Under the pieces are notes generated by a model that saw only the letters and a program-made list of their open reading frames with translations, had not been told where the DNA came from and did not search any database. Position numbers and translations under genes: made by a program. 64,000 nt of DNA, taken from positions 4,033,722 through 4,097,721 of the forward strand of contig JAMKCF010000002.1 in the NCBI GenBank assembly GCA_023634235.1. Direction: 5' to 3'. The DNA is from Pisaster brevispinus. Lineage: Eukaryota > Echinodermata > Asteroidea > Forcipulatida > Asteriidae. Below are positions 33,695-46,007 of this stretch, one piece after another (the first letter of the stretch is position 1; each line of letters starts with the position of its first letter).

Positions 33695-36154
33695 CCAACA
33701 ACATAAATAATTAAATAAATAAATAAATAAATAAAGTATGTGCTAAGTTGTTAAGCTTTTGATTAAAACCCTCGATGAAAAACTATTGACACAATAGGGA
33801 AAACGACAAAAGTTGTTCAAAACGGTTCAGTACGTAGAGCGCGGACACGTTATTTCTGAGGGTTTGAGGTTCACATCCTGCTATGTTTTTCTTTGTTCAT
33901 TCCAAATCAACTGTTTGATGTATACGAATCAGTATTTAACGCACTAGAAATTGCATCAACTCCGTCAACTCTGAAGTTCACAGGGAACGTTTGGGTTGGT
34001 TCGTGTTTGGCGGAAAGCCGTTCTCGAAATCTGCCAATTCACCAAAGGTGACTTTGGTGGCCCAAAAGAACAACAACTTACTTGGTATTCAGATAAGTAT
34101 TGGAAGTTGCCGTACAAATTTGTTTTCTTCTCTTCTCCGTGGTCTGAGCGGTACCAGGTGACACCAGGCGGTCAACGCATAATGTTTTAGGAATCATTTC
34201 TTTTTCTAGAGTACAAACGACGCCTCAAAAATAGGCCTCCACCAAAAAAAAAAAAGTAAAGTAATGTTTTAAGAGTTTACAATAATCTGTTATCAGTCTA
34301 GAAAAGTACAAAGGTACAAATTGACCCGGATTCTGGTTCCAGAGGACCGTGTTAATGAAGTATGAGATATCGCCCAACTCATAAGGCCGGACGGCCACTT
34401 CAAGGTGAGGGCTACAACCCATATCAACTGTCACCAGAGGCACGTTGCCACCTACTCTTGGAGCTGGAACAGGGTTACCCCCTTTACAGTCCGTAAGGAT
34501 ATAGGCATGGGTATCACCCACTAGGAGCCTTGCTGGTAGAGCAGAATGCACTACTCTCCCAAGTTGTTACTAAGCAATGATGGTTTTACCCTAAGCACTC
34601 AAACAAAGAGCCACTGATAAAAGGGTAACGGCACGAAAGTGGATATTGAAAAAATTCTTATCATCCGAAATCAAACGAAATCTACGTTTTTCCTAAACTT
34701 TAAAAATATTGAGGTCTTCGGCCAACAAAAATACAATTCTAAATGATTTATTGTGTGTATTTGTTGGCATACCTTTACCGAAAGATGACGTTATTGAAAT
34801 TTCTTTTGTGGGATACTTTCATCCAAACCTTTTGAAGAAACACACGACCAAAAATTGGAAGTTTGTTTGTTGTTGTCGTGTAAGGTTTACGTTTTTGAAA
34901 TAAAAGTAAAATACCGAATTGAATCACTGGAGAGTAGTTGTCATCCAGGTCCTTCCGTCTGGTGTCGTCATATTTTGTGTCGTGAATGAACCCGTCTTTA
35001 CGCCATCTGTGATCGACGGTGACTGTATTCTGGCAGTGACGCAATTTATAATAAATTGTGACGTCCTTCTTTCTGTCATAATAAAGTGTTATCTAACCCA
35101 ACCCGTCCTTCTACCGTTATCTTTGCCCGTAACTTGTTATTGTTGCATCCGTTCACCACAAAACCGTATAACTATTGTTAGTATTCATCAAGAGTCATAA
35201 TGTAAATAAAAAAACATATATCCACAAACATTTTATCAAATGTTACCACGACAACCGTTTTTGTGACAATGCTTTAACGTTTAAGCGTGTCTTGTCGGTT
35301 TGTTTTCGTTTCAACATTTGTTAAATACAATTGATGTTTGTTTATAACAAACAAGTACTGTTCTGTTACACCTGATAATATTAACTGCGTTGTATACGTT
35401 CAAAATATGCTCCATATCCGGCCGTCATCGAAGACTTTCTGTTTTCACGGTTTATTTTTATGATTATAGTATTTTTAATATGCTAATTTTCAGACTTTCA
35501 GGCCTAGAAACAATGTAGAATCACCAACAAGGGCCCAATATAATGTATATGGTTATCGTGCGTGTGCTCGTGCGTAAGTAACTTTGTTTTATTTGAATAG
35601 AACGCTGCCACATATTTTAAGCGTTTGCCCTGATAGCAAAGAATGGTGATTGCAAGCACATAATTTGACGGTAAGCAGAGCAGTGAAATTGGGCCTTGGT
35701 CTCATCAAATCATTCTCGGACCCGAAAGTGGGCGGTCAATCGTTTATAACATGAAACAAACAGTTTAATATTCGGTTCTTTTTTTTTAGGGAAACGGATT
35801 AGAAACAAATTAATAACAGTACACACAAAGTTGAACTACACATTTTTGGGGGAATCGGATAACCAACAATAACAGCATCCCAACTAACACAAAATAGTGC
35901 CCTATTATCTATTATGTCAAAACATAAGTGTAAAGTAGTCCCTAAAAAACGGTCGGACGTTGAAGTCTTCAGGAAATTGATCTAGGTGTACTTTTGGAGT
36001 TCCGTAAAACCGAAACGCTAGAATTAATACCGCAATCATGAAAAGAGCCAATTTGAAAAAAACAAAAAAACAAAAAAAAACAACAACAACAACAACTAAT
36101 TTGTTTACTTACGAACAATGTTATAATCGCTTTTTTCCATATTTTTAACTTCAG
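31712..36154 (+). other. Intron of the C1q-like gene
   Basis: GT..AG ends. It contains microsatellites (33516-33735 and 36060-36095). No exon is supported inside it. A minus-strand open frame at 34225-34551 has no recognisable domain. Confidence 0.4.
33516..33735. repeat. Compound microsatellite (CAA, ACG, CAG, AAAT)
   Basis: Successive runs of CAA, ACG/ACT, AAC and CAG triplets, then AAAT tetranucleotides. The poly-Val, poly-Leu and poly-Cys frames on the minus strand are artefacts of the repeat. Confidence 0.95.
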
Positions 36155-36157
36155 ATA

Positions 36158-36961
36158 ATGATTACCTCAACATTGGCCCTTGTTTTTGGATTAATGAAAA
36201 TTCAGTTCATGGTGGCTACAGTTGCAGTTTCACCCGATCCCGATGTGACGTGTAATTCCTGCTGCCAGGGCAGAGACGGAATACATGGAATTCCCGGATC
36301 AAACGGGAACCATGGGCCAGTGGGTCCAAGAGGTGATGCAGGCTCTCCTGGTGAGGTTGGTGAACCCGGGACTAAAGGCGACAAGGGGTCAGATGGACTG
36401 GTTGGTGAGCGAGGCGCTAAAGGGAATCATGGACTGAAGGGAGAGCAGGGAGCCGGTCAACCAGGGAAACAAGGACCTCAAGGTATGCCTGGAATGAATG
36501 GTTTGAAGGGGGAGAGAGGTGAAAATGGACCAGCTGGACAGACTGGTGAAGCAGGCGAATGCAGTACGCGACGGTCAGCCTTCACTGCAGTCAGGAAAAC
36601 CAACTTCAGCCCTTCATCCTCTTGGGATCCGCTGCCCTTTGAAGAGTTACTGTTTTCGGAGGAAGAAACTGATTTCCACTTGACTAACAGCACGTTTACA
36701 TGCACTGTGCCTGGGATATACGTCTTCATGTTCTCAGTCCTGAAACTATCAAGTGGGTCTTCCCTGCATGTTCGTATATTGAAGAACGATAACATCATTG
36801 TTTCAGGGTATGTAAACGCTGCAGGTTATCATCCAGTGAGCAGCAGTGCGGTTATTCCCCTGCACTATGGAGATCAAGTTCACTTAGCTGTACAAGGTCA
36901 AGTACGTAGTAGCTATAACCATTACTCGTCTTTCACTGGATTCCTGTTGTACAAAATCTAA
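36158..36961 (+). CDS. Secreted C1q-domain collagen-like protein
   Basis: 267 residues. The ATG at 36158 follows the acceptor by three bases and opens a signal peptide (about 1-24). A short Cys cluster (C32, C35, C36) could link chains. A Gly-X-Y collagen stalk covers about 38-135: 20 triplets, one two-residue interruption (GA at 98-99), then 12 triplets ending GEC. The globular C1q domain runs from about 140 to the end, with the family pattern AFTAV at the start, the GIYVFMFSVLK core strand, and FTGFLLYKI at the end. C1q-like proteins form trimers and bouquets that bind microbes, lectin ligands or cell surfaces. Whether it activates complement cannot be read from the sequence. Intact, with its own promoter, and placed between two parts of one receptor repeat unit. 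Confidence 0.9.
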   Translation: MITSTLALVFGLMKIQFMVATVAVSPDPDVTCNSCCQGRDGIHGIPGSNGNHGPVGPRGDAGSPGEVGEPGTKGDKGSDGLVGERGAKGNHGLKGEQGAGQPGKQGPQGMPGMNGLKGERGENGPAGQTGEAGECSTRRSAFTAVRKTNFSPSSSWDPLPFEELLFSEEETDFHLTNSTFTCTVPGIYVFMFSVLKLSSGSSLHVRILKNDNIIVSGYVNAAGYHPVSSSAVIPLHYGDQVHLAVQGQVRSSYNHYSSFTGFLLYKI

Positions 36962-39900
36962 ACAAAAAGAGATACACACGAAAATTAGACAACTAATTAA
37001 ATACACAAAAACTAACATATGCTTTAATGTGTGATGTTATTTTGAAAATATGTTCTAAATTTAAACAATTAGTTTATCGGGGAAAAGCGGCCGTTTTCAT
37101 TTTTCTAACATGAAACGTGTTTGTGTTAATTCATGTAATTCATGATGACGACTCCCATGCATTAATTTTTCTTAAAAAGTGAAATTGGATTGTAAAAAAA
37201 AAGTAATTCGAAAAAATGCAAACATTTCCTTGCAGTGCGGATTTACGTAGCACGTTATAATTTGTCGGTTTACCTACTAAACTGTCATGCAGTCTAGAAA
37301 TTCGTATTGCATTAGGGTATTACGTTTCTCCACATCATTATCGAGCCTATTTTCAATCAGAAAGGCTGGATATGTTTATTTCATGTACAAATCGGTCAAT
37401 ATCCCCTCAGAGGGGCGAGATTTACGTATTCCGGGTTAGTTAAGCAAGTAATTGTAAACAGACAAACAACAGTAACAATTTGACATACACCGACCTTAAT
37501 ACAGGTTGAATAAACATAATCCATGATGGCAACCTATTATGGACATTTTAAATTTGGTAAATAAACACGTAAAACAAAATCATCAAACAACGTTTAAAAC
37601 GTAACCCTTGTTGTCAACTTGTGTATTTACAATTTGACCCTAGATAATGTACGATAACAAGTCGGAAGGTTTTGTGTTAATTTGATACAGCATTGTTAAG
37701 CTAGATAGAAACGAAATGGTGCACTACATTGTGTGTGCCCCCTCCTTCCACCATTGGTGCCGTTAAATTGAAATAATATCTTGTTTCTCCTCGTAATTAC
37801 AAGTCTCTACAATGTTCAATGAAATTTTAAATGGTTTGTATTTTGTCCAGAGCAGAAGAAACAGGAGTTGTTCCTTTGAGGCCCCTCTAGGACCATTTAC
37901 CCTAAGAAGAATCACTTGTACTGTAGCTGTCTTAGCAAATCACTACTTAATGCACAACTATGTATTTACTCCACCCTGCCAGATTTTCCCATTCCATTGC
38001 ATTTTACATCATTTGAATTGATAAACTTTGAAAATTCTGCTGTTTGTTTTAAATTCATTTGTTACAAAGTGGTTTTCTTTTCTTCAAATAAAATTACACT
38101 CGACACCTTCGCTCTTGAGTGTCAGTTTGATATTAGCGTGTAATACATTTTTTTGAGAATTCAATCACTTTTAAATCGCCCAGAGCATTATATAAACATA
38201 CCTTTTTGACTTAATCAAAAATATCAAACAAAGGTTATTTGGATTTGGGCTCACATAAAATATAAAAGGGGGCACCATCTCACTGATAAAGCCTTGCATC
38301 TATCTGCTCAATCAACTTTTTATATGACACCCTTTGTTTACACAATTCAGCTTGAACTTCAACATATCTTATATCTTGACTTGTCAAATATTGGGCTGTA
38401 CTTTGAGTACATATAATGTTAAGTACCATTGTGAGTGTTAATGTTTAATTAATAAAACCATAATTGAATTTGATTTTTTTAAATACGCAACAGTTCCTCT
38501 CAGGATCGTGCAGACCAATCTGTTTTTATTGTCCGATGAAATTTTAATTTCGCTGTGAAAATGTTTCAAATAAAATTGCACTTGATCACGTTTTAAGGTG
38601 AGGTTAGTGACTTGTAAGTGTACCCTTCTGTCTTCGGGGACTCTTTTAACTAGGGAATGAGTTCATCACAAAATCGTATCTGAACTTAAAATCCCTCTTT
38701 AAAATCAGTTTGTATTACTAAAAAAAACCAATTAATTATGAATAATAACTGATAAAATTGTTGAAAAATACAGTGTGTCAAAGTTGACTATCATTTTCAG
38801 AGTGTACTAGAAGTGGAAGCATATAATGCCAGAGTTATGGAAGTATTGATGTGTCACCCGGATGTGTTGAATGCTTATTAGCTTATTAGCTACTACCTGG
38901 GCGGAGATAGGAAGTTTGCAGGGACCACTACTTTCGCTTAGTGGATCGGATCGAGGGGGCTCCTCGTTATTAACTTCACTGCCGCGGAGTGAGTTCTCAA
39001 TTGGTTTAAACGTTTTGACCAACTTGCTCCAGTCATCGTCCTACCTTCCCTATAGTTAGCAGCTAATGAGCTAGACTATTATTTTCAGAACTACGTAGTT
39101 TCCAAAAGTAGTCTCCCGAATTCCAAAATCTACTCAGCGACATTAGAATAAAGAGCAAGACCTAGTTCCTTAAGAACAAATTTACCCAGCTAGTAGATGT
39201 ACACATGGTGTTACCGCAAACCGTATTTACATCGGTTTATATCTTGTAATGATTTGAAATTTTTAGGTTTGTTATGAATCGTAAGGAAAAGAAAACCAAT
39301 ATTAGTTTGGACGAAAATCAATTTGCGTTTCAGCTACCGAGGCCAAACCAATAATAATAGTATTATCAATTACAATACATGTTTTAGTTAACATATTACG
39401 TTATATGAATATATAATTTTTGCCATGATTTGAGGTATAAACCGAGTGCTTGGATGTTAAGGCTAGTTTGAAGTCATATTTACTTATTGGTTTCGTACAT
39501 TTTGACAGGTAGATTTCCTCCTAAGACTGTCATACCTGTACATGCAAAGAAAAGCGAAAGGTGTGTTCTGATGCCATCAAAGCATTTGACTAATGTATTG
39601 TTTGATTTGCTTTCAGCAGCTCAGAAAAAAATAAAATAACAAAGGGATTTTACACCATTGGTTTATTAAGAGTATATAAAAAAAAATCAGTACCCTAGGT
39701 AGGGCCACAATTTATAGATTTATTTAGCATATTGCTTCTTTATATATGTATAATAAACAACATTGATACACTTAAAGTAACCTGTGAAAGTTGAATACAA
39801 TGTCTACTTGCTGAACAAAAATTAACGAACTATCACAGTTTTGTTTATAAAAACGTCGTATCCATCCATATTTAGCGAAGTGACAGCAAGTACCAAGCGC

Positions 39901-40254
39901 ATCCCTGTACGCAGCAATCGCAAAAGGAAACCAACCCTCAGTAATCAGAGAAACTGTTCATTTATGCAGGATTTGTTTCTCAGATTCCATTGTAAATGCA
40001 TTTGTGTTTTCTAATTCCAGAGGAATAAACAAAATAAAAACAACAAAAAACAGGTTGCCTTCTGCCCTTAATTACCAACGTTATAACAAATAAGCCCTCG
40101 GGCGGAAGTTATAACAACGGAGTCCTCACCATTAAAATACCTTTATGTTTTAATTCCTTACACTACAGTTGTTATTGGACAAAAATTGGGCCGAGGTTTT
40201 GTGTACATTTAATTATTTTGTATGACAAACAGGTATATAGATATAAATTTCCAA
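36962..40254. other. Downstream of the C1q-like gene, no gene recognised
   Basis: AT-rich DNA. A locally more GC-rich patch at about 38860-39060 may be a repeat but shows no clear ends. No supported exon. Confidence 0.4.
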
Positions 40255-40375
40255 ATTCAATTCAATCTAAGAAACACAGCGGGCGTTTTTGTAATGGTTT
40301 ACAGTTTTTTAGTTCAATGAAAAGATATAGTCAAAACCAAGACTGGATCCCAAACTGAGATCGCAGTAAAATGGA

Positions 40376-40520
40376 TGCGGTGCTTCTAAAGGGAACAGTA
40401 TGGTGCGGGCATCTAGAGGGAACAGTTGGGGGCGGGCATCTAGAGGGAACAGTCGGGGCAGGGCATCTAGAGGGAATAGTTTGGTACGGGGCATCTAGAG
40501 GGAACAGTTGGGGAGGGGCA
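40376..40520 (+). repeat. 28-bp minisatellite before tail-B cassette 2
   Basis: About five degenerate units of the same catctagagggaacagt type as at 18374-18660, again directly before a tail-B coding segment. Confidence 0.85.
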
Positions 40521-40537
40521 GCCAAAGGAAAACGTTA

Positions 40538-40856
40538 GGAACATTCCCATCCTCTTCATTGTCTCTCTCATCATCAACATCTTCCTCCTCATCAAACATC
40601 GACATTTAAGATCACCAAGGAGAAGGAAACTAATGTAGCCAAAGCTGGTCGCTACATGGAGCTGCAACCAACGGAGGACAAGAACAGAGTCTACATGGAA
40701 CCTACTACGGCTACAACTACCACACAAGATACCTACTACCAACCAGTAAGAGTAGAGACTAACAGCCCAGAGTATGACTACGCGCGGCTAGAGGGCAGCA
40801 CCAACACCAGCTACGAAGCGGTCAGAAAGCCACATAATTCAACTGAGAGACTATAG
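40538..40856 (+). pseudogene. Orphan tail-B cassette 2, damaged
   Basis: Homologous to the cassettes at 18684 and 55327. One base is lost just after the membrane span (acatttaag against acatcttaag), so the span and the tail are in different frames, and a TAG at 40854-40856 replaces the PYQN motif. The middle part still reads MELQPTEDKNRVYMEP and SYEAV. Confidence 0.75.
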
Positions 40857-41054
40857 CAGAATATTAACAATTATTTGCTGGAAAACAGGTGAAAAAACTA
40901 ACATATTAAAAACTTTGAAGGGTAATGAAAGAACCGTCACGCTTAATTTGACTCTGGACATTGATGGGGTTATAAAAATACCATGAACAAATGTCATTAA
41001 CTTTCTCGGTCGGATTGCCTTGAGCCGACAGCTTTTATGACACCATCAATAAAA

Positions 41055-42908
41055 ACATGAATTTATGCCCAGCAACGGACCCTTATTAAGTCTTTTACCA
41101 AGTCAATACTTTAATCCCATTCAGTCACTCAATAATATATATATGGATAAATACAGAGTGGATTAAGTGGTGGGGGTTTCCAAAAAGCAGAGGTCGTCGA
41201 GTAGCGACCCCATGACGTGTGTAGCTTAAAGGTATCAGTTGCATACAAATTTTAGCCATCAGGCACTTTTCAGGTGTCAGTTTTTAATTTAAAAGTAATT
41301 ACTCCGCCATTTTATTTTATTTGTTATTAACAAATTTAAGGTTCCTCAACTACACCTAGCCAAATAGCATGCCAATTGTCTTGTTATCATCGTGGTTGAT
41401 TTCACACCAAAAAAATCCACCAATGACCAGTTCTCCCGGTATTCCCTTGGGAACTGTAAGAAATGTAAGAAATTATGATGTTTTTGCTGACTCATCAAAC
41501 ACAAGGGTTTCATTCAAACAAATGGCTTAGAGACACATATGGGCTGATCTCAATGGAAATGTTGCTTGATTTTTTTAAATTTAGTCACAAGGGTCTATAT
41601 CCATTAGTTTGGGCGATTTAAACATGATTGTGTTCTCAAAAAACACGTATTACACGCAAAATATAAAACGGACACCTGAAAAGTGCCTGAAAGCGTAGGG
41701 TGCGATTTTTTTAATGGTGTCGCGAAGTGTTAAACAGCACATGATCATTACTAAGTTAAACTTTTGTAAAAAAAAAAAGGCAAAAGCTCCTATATTCGTA
41801 TAAAGAAGACATTCAAACTTATTATTGGCAAGTAAAAAGTATAATCAATCATTGAGATTTACGTTTTAGTACATTATATTATAACTTTTTTTCGAGGGGT
41901 TGGTGTTGAATTTTCTCAGAAATACCACCCTCATTTCACAGTTAATCGTGTAGACATTAAAAGATTCGTATTCAATTGTCATTGACTTTATAGCAAATGT
42001 TCATCAGAGAGAATACAATTGTTAAACTCTAGTTGTGACATACTATCTTGAGAAATTAATTGCTATATGAGATATGGCTAGTAAATCTGCCTGTGCGGGT
42101 TTTAAATAATTATGTTTCTCACAAAGCGAAAAACTGTTTAATACTCTACTACTGTGTCTTTCAAATCTACAGAGTAAATAACTTGATCAAAACATCATTA
42201 TTGAACATGCCTCTCACATAATGGTGATGCTAAACGAAGGGGGGGGGAGTGGGAGGTGGAGAGCATAGCTGTGTATTATTAAGAGAATGCGATTAGAGGC
42301 CATTTTGTGCCCCAAACCCGCGTGTGCACACATAGGGTGTCAGACTAGACTGCACTTTGAGTTGTGCTGCATTTGGACCAAATTGATGTCCAGCAACCAC
42401 GTGACCAAAGACACTAATCCCTACACGTCGCAACTCTCACAATAAATAGGTCGGGGAGTGGGGTTGCAAAGCGGTGTTCTCCAAAAAAATATTTGTCTGC
42501 GCCCCATACCGTTTTTACTGCTATACAAACCTGTACATTCCATGGCGAAAGTCTCACCCCACACCCTCCTCCCCGATTGGTTATCTTCCCCCCCTTATTC
42601 GTCCCCTATACCCAATCAAAATGTACACAGTCTGGCGCTGCCACCGGCATGTAATGTAATTGAGCAATAAAGTGAGAGGTAAAGTATTCACAATATCAGG
42701 GTTTTATTAAGCTGTGTGTCTAGTGGGAAATCTACAGAGAGTCTAAGTTCAACCTAAGTGCTCGAAACTGATGAAGCGCCATGTCTATTTAACACAAACT
42801 ATTGAAATCCTGGAGGTATGACTTGAAGTTGTTTCTTCAATGTGAGGAGTGCGTGCAGCGATTTGCAACCAATGTATCCTCATCATGACTTTGCGAATAC
42901 TCTCCAAC
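41055..42908 (+). promoter_or_regulatory. Upstream block of type-I receptor copy 3
   Basis: Matches 21760-23123, including the E-box at 42398-42403 and the CCAAT-containing stretch near 42573-42620. It is interrupted by a MITE at 41259-41690 that the copy 2 block lacks. Confidence 0.4.
41259..41690. mobile_element. 432-bp MITE with perfect 20-bp inverted ends
   Basis: TCAGGCACTTTTCAGGTGTC opens the element and its exact reverse complement closes it; similarity continues a further ten bases inward. The segment is absent at the same place before copy 2 (21925-21975), so it is an insertion specific to this unit. No coding capacity; the superfamily is uncertain because the target duplication is not clear. 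Confidence 0.75.
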
Positions 42909-44177
42909 ATGGATTTAACGTCTTGTTCAATCGTTTGCTCCTCGTGGTTTCAATTATGTGTTCTCTCGACACAACTCAAATCTTTGGGGTCGATTCACAA
43001 AGTGTACACTTAATGAAAATTTCACCAGGGGGTGATATCGTTGAAGGTGACGAAGTGAAGCTAGAATGTGATGTCAATGGACTTGCAGCAAGTCATGTCA
43101 TAGAATGGGGTAGCGTCTACATGGGCGTAATAGTGATAATAGCAAAGAATGGGACAAGTCTAGACCAGAGATATGAACTTGAAACTATATCTGACTTGTC
43201 TAATTCTGGAATATCAACTCAACAAATTCTTACAATAAAAAAAACATCAGTAAAACATATACATCATTCACCTGTCGTATCAATGACTCTGGAAGCGAAA
43301 TGATGAGCAGCAGTCCTCCGTTATCAAGTAACATTATTTTATATGTTCATTACTTCCCAACACCAATGTACCCCATCTGCTTCCCTGATGGCGATTTCAC
43401 TGCACGAGAAGGAACGCAGCAAGCTTTGAGCTGCACATCCGAGAAAGGGAACCCAACAGTAAGTGTGGAATTGTTGCCAAATATGTCAAATGCTATTTTG
43501 ATGTGGCTGTATTCGAATAGCAGCAACGAAGCCAAAGGATTTATCATTCTCACGTTAAATGAAACTAACAATGGTTATCTATTCCAATGTACAATCACAA
43601 GTGAATATTTCCCAGGGAGAGTAGATCTTGTATCATCGGACCAATCACAGTCACCAATATGATACCTGAAACGGGATCCAGAACAGATAACCCTGATGAC
43701 ATGATGACTGATCTTATCTTACTCATACCATCTACTGATATCCCGTACTCTCATTGCTGTCAATTATGCAAATCTGCTGAAGAATCCATCGATACATCTC
43801 CTACCCCATGGCTCGTACCCTTCACCACCATTCTCATCCTCTTCTTTGTCTCCCTCATCATCAACATATTCGTCCTCATCAAACATCAACATCTTAAGAT
43901 CACCAAGGTGAAGGAAACCAATGTAGCCAAAGCTGGTCCCTACATAGAGCTGCAACCAACGGAGGACAAGAACAGAGTCTACATGGAACCTACTACGGCT
44001 ACAACTACCACACAAGATACCTACTACCAACCAGTTGAAGTAGAGACTGACAGCCCAGAGTATGACTACGCTCAGCCAGAGGGCAGCACCAACACCACTA
44101 CCAACACAAGCTACGAAGCTGTCAGACAGCCACAGAGCTCAGCTGAGAGACCATACCAGAATTTACATAAACTTTGA
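42909..44177 (+). pseudogene. Ig receptor with tail B (copy 3), frame broken
   Basis: Same start block as copy 1 (ATG 42909) and the same two-Ig ectodomain, but joined to a different membrane span and tail. Frame damage relative to copy 1: one base lost in the signal peptide (tcttgttc against tcttggttc), a two-base gain near 43240 in an A run, and one base lost near 43620. The last part (43659-44177) is open and encodes a stalk with CCQLC, a membrane span (FTTILILFFVSLIINIF) without charged residues, and a tail with PYIEL, VYMEP, TYYQPV, SYEAV and PYQNL. SYEAV-x(10)-YQNL has loose ITAM-like spacing; YQN fits a Grb2-type SH2 site. This is the only tail-B copy with an ectodomain. The defects look few and recent; assembly error in homopolymers cannot be excluded. 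Confidence 0.75.
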
Positions 44178-46007
44178 CCGAACAGGTTGTTTAGTACGCC
44201 AGGATACTGTGCGTTCGAGTCGGCGTGATTTCAATCTCCAGTAATGATGGTTGCATTTTACCTATTCATAATTACACAAACATCTTGTCCCTTGCACTTA
44301 ACACTCTCAATGTATGCGCACGAACAAATGTGACGCCCCGACAAGAAAATCCCAAATGATTCCATAATGTGAAGACACCATTGTTCCTTTTGTGTTATGT
44401 TGTTCTGCTGCCCTCACTCTGTTAATAATACCATGTAAACATTAGGGGTAAGGTTGAAAGATTAAACAATTCGTCTTCTGACTGTACTCTTCGGTGCGGT
44501 GGTTTAGAGGGAAAGTATACGTTTGGTATCCGCTCTTAAATTAATGGCAATAAAAACTTGTTGGTTAGAATCCTAACAGCAGCTTTTGATAGTTTAAAAC
44601 ATTTTGATTAACGTTTCACTTTGGAGTAATGTGACTATGTTAACATATATAATTTTGTTTGCCACAAAATTTGAATGTGAGAAACGTTACTGTCACAAAT
44701 GTTTTTCAGCTTGTGTATGCCTTTAGTAACTATTCTTCCTGCTTGGACATTTTAGCTCCGAGTTTTTAGCGATATCTCAAAAACGCGACCACCTTTTAAA
44801 ATGACATTCTCATAGGTTAGTTTTATTGTATATATCTGCATTTATAGGATTAGGACAATCGAATGGTTTCAGACACCAAATGTATACTTTGCCTTAAATC
44901 AATAATCAGAGTTTAATCTGGCGCGAGACTGTGTAGTAATACTAGGTACGAACTGTCTAAAGAGTTGTTTGTGTTTCTTGATCAAGTTAGTGTTTCTGCT
45001 GATTGAGAATCCTTGTAACTAGCCCCGATGGTAACAATGGATCTACGTATGAAAGTAAGGTAGGCCTCATGTGATCAGTATCTAAGTGTGATTCTTTTAT
45101 GAAATTAAAGCACCGACAAATCCAACGGAAATTAGGTTCGTTTGTCAAATTATATTGAGGTAAGCTATACAGATACGACGACAAAAATGATGCATTTTGC
45201 TGCTGCCTTACAACATTTGCTAAAAAACCTTGTAATCCAGCTGTATAAATATAGATATCATTTTAAATACTGCATTTAATACTCACTGCATATTTTTGAA
45301 TAATTACGTTCATGGGTGATGGGAAAAACAAAGGCAATATCTTCCATAGAACCATCAAAGTAGCTGATTTGCTCTCAGAGCTCAATTCAAAAAACATCTG
45401 TTCATAAACATGTGTCAATGTAGTCAAAACTAGTATGTTTTGCTTATTGCGAAGGAAATTTGTTAATAATAATAATAGTATCGAACTTAGGTACACGATT
45501 TTGCAAACAGGAAAGGTTGATCTTGAGATGTAGTCAAGCTTAAATGGTTAGTAGAATGTGATGTCACAATACAAGTCAGTATTGTGATATTGACATCTCA
45601 TCTTAAGATGAATCTAGTGCTTTGTGAAATCTAAATGGTAAAGTCAAATCAAGACAACTCAAGCCGGAGCGTGGTCTTTAACAGTCAGTTGCCTTGGCTT
45701 GGTTTGGTCAATTCTCAGAGCTACTGGTGAGTTGGGGGTTTTGTCAATAAAACCGTTTTTATCCAGAACAAGAAATAATCTTTACTTGCCATGTTATTGT
45801 GCGTGTCATGTTTTCCTGGTTGGCCAGTTGTAAGTGTTTCTAAGTTGACAATAAACACCCTTCTGACAAGAGAAACAATGGACTTATATGGTTTATAATG
45901 CTAAGGTGGGATAGGGGAGCTCATCCTTTTAAAAACACGGGTTTATTGGGAGAGGGTACTAAAACTGTTTCGTATGACTTCATCATTTTCTTACAAATTT
46001 TCAACTT
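44178..46007 (+). other. 3' flank of receptor copy 3 (tail-B flank block)
   Basis: Homologous to 19024-20960 and 55667-56960. No gene recognised. Confidence 0.65.

Larger units (their letters stand above)
30103..40254. other. Unit-specific 10.15-kb segment carrying the C1q-like gene
   Basis: In the units of copies 1 and 4 the tail-A flank runs into the minisatellite/tail-B block across about 140 bp (18107-18246 in unit 1). In unit 2 those two parts are separated by this segment, whose only supported gene is the C1q-like gene. I saw no target duplication at the edges, so the mechanism is open. Confidence 0.6.

Noticed and set aside
33425..33704. Long poly-Val/poly-Leu/poly-Cys open frames on the minus strand
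   Set aside because: They are translations of CAA/CAG/ACG microsatellites.
34225..34551. 108-codon minus-strand open frame inside the C1q intron
   Set aside because: No recognisable domain and no splice context. It may be part of a dispersed repeat, which I could not confirm.
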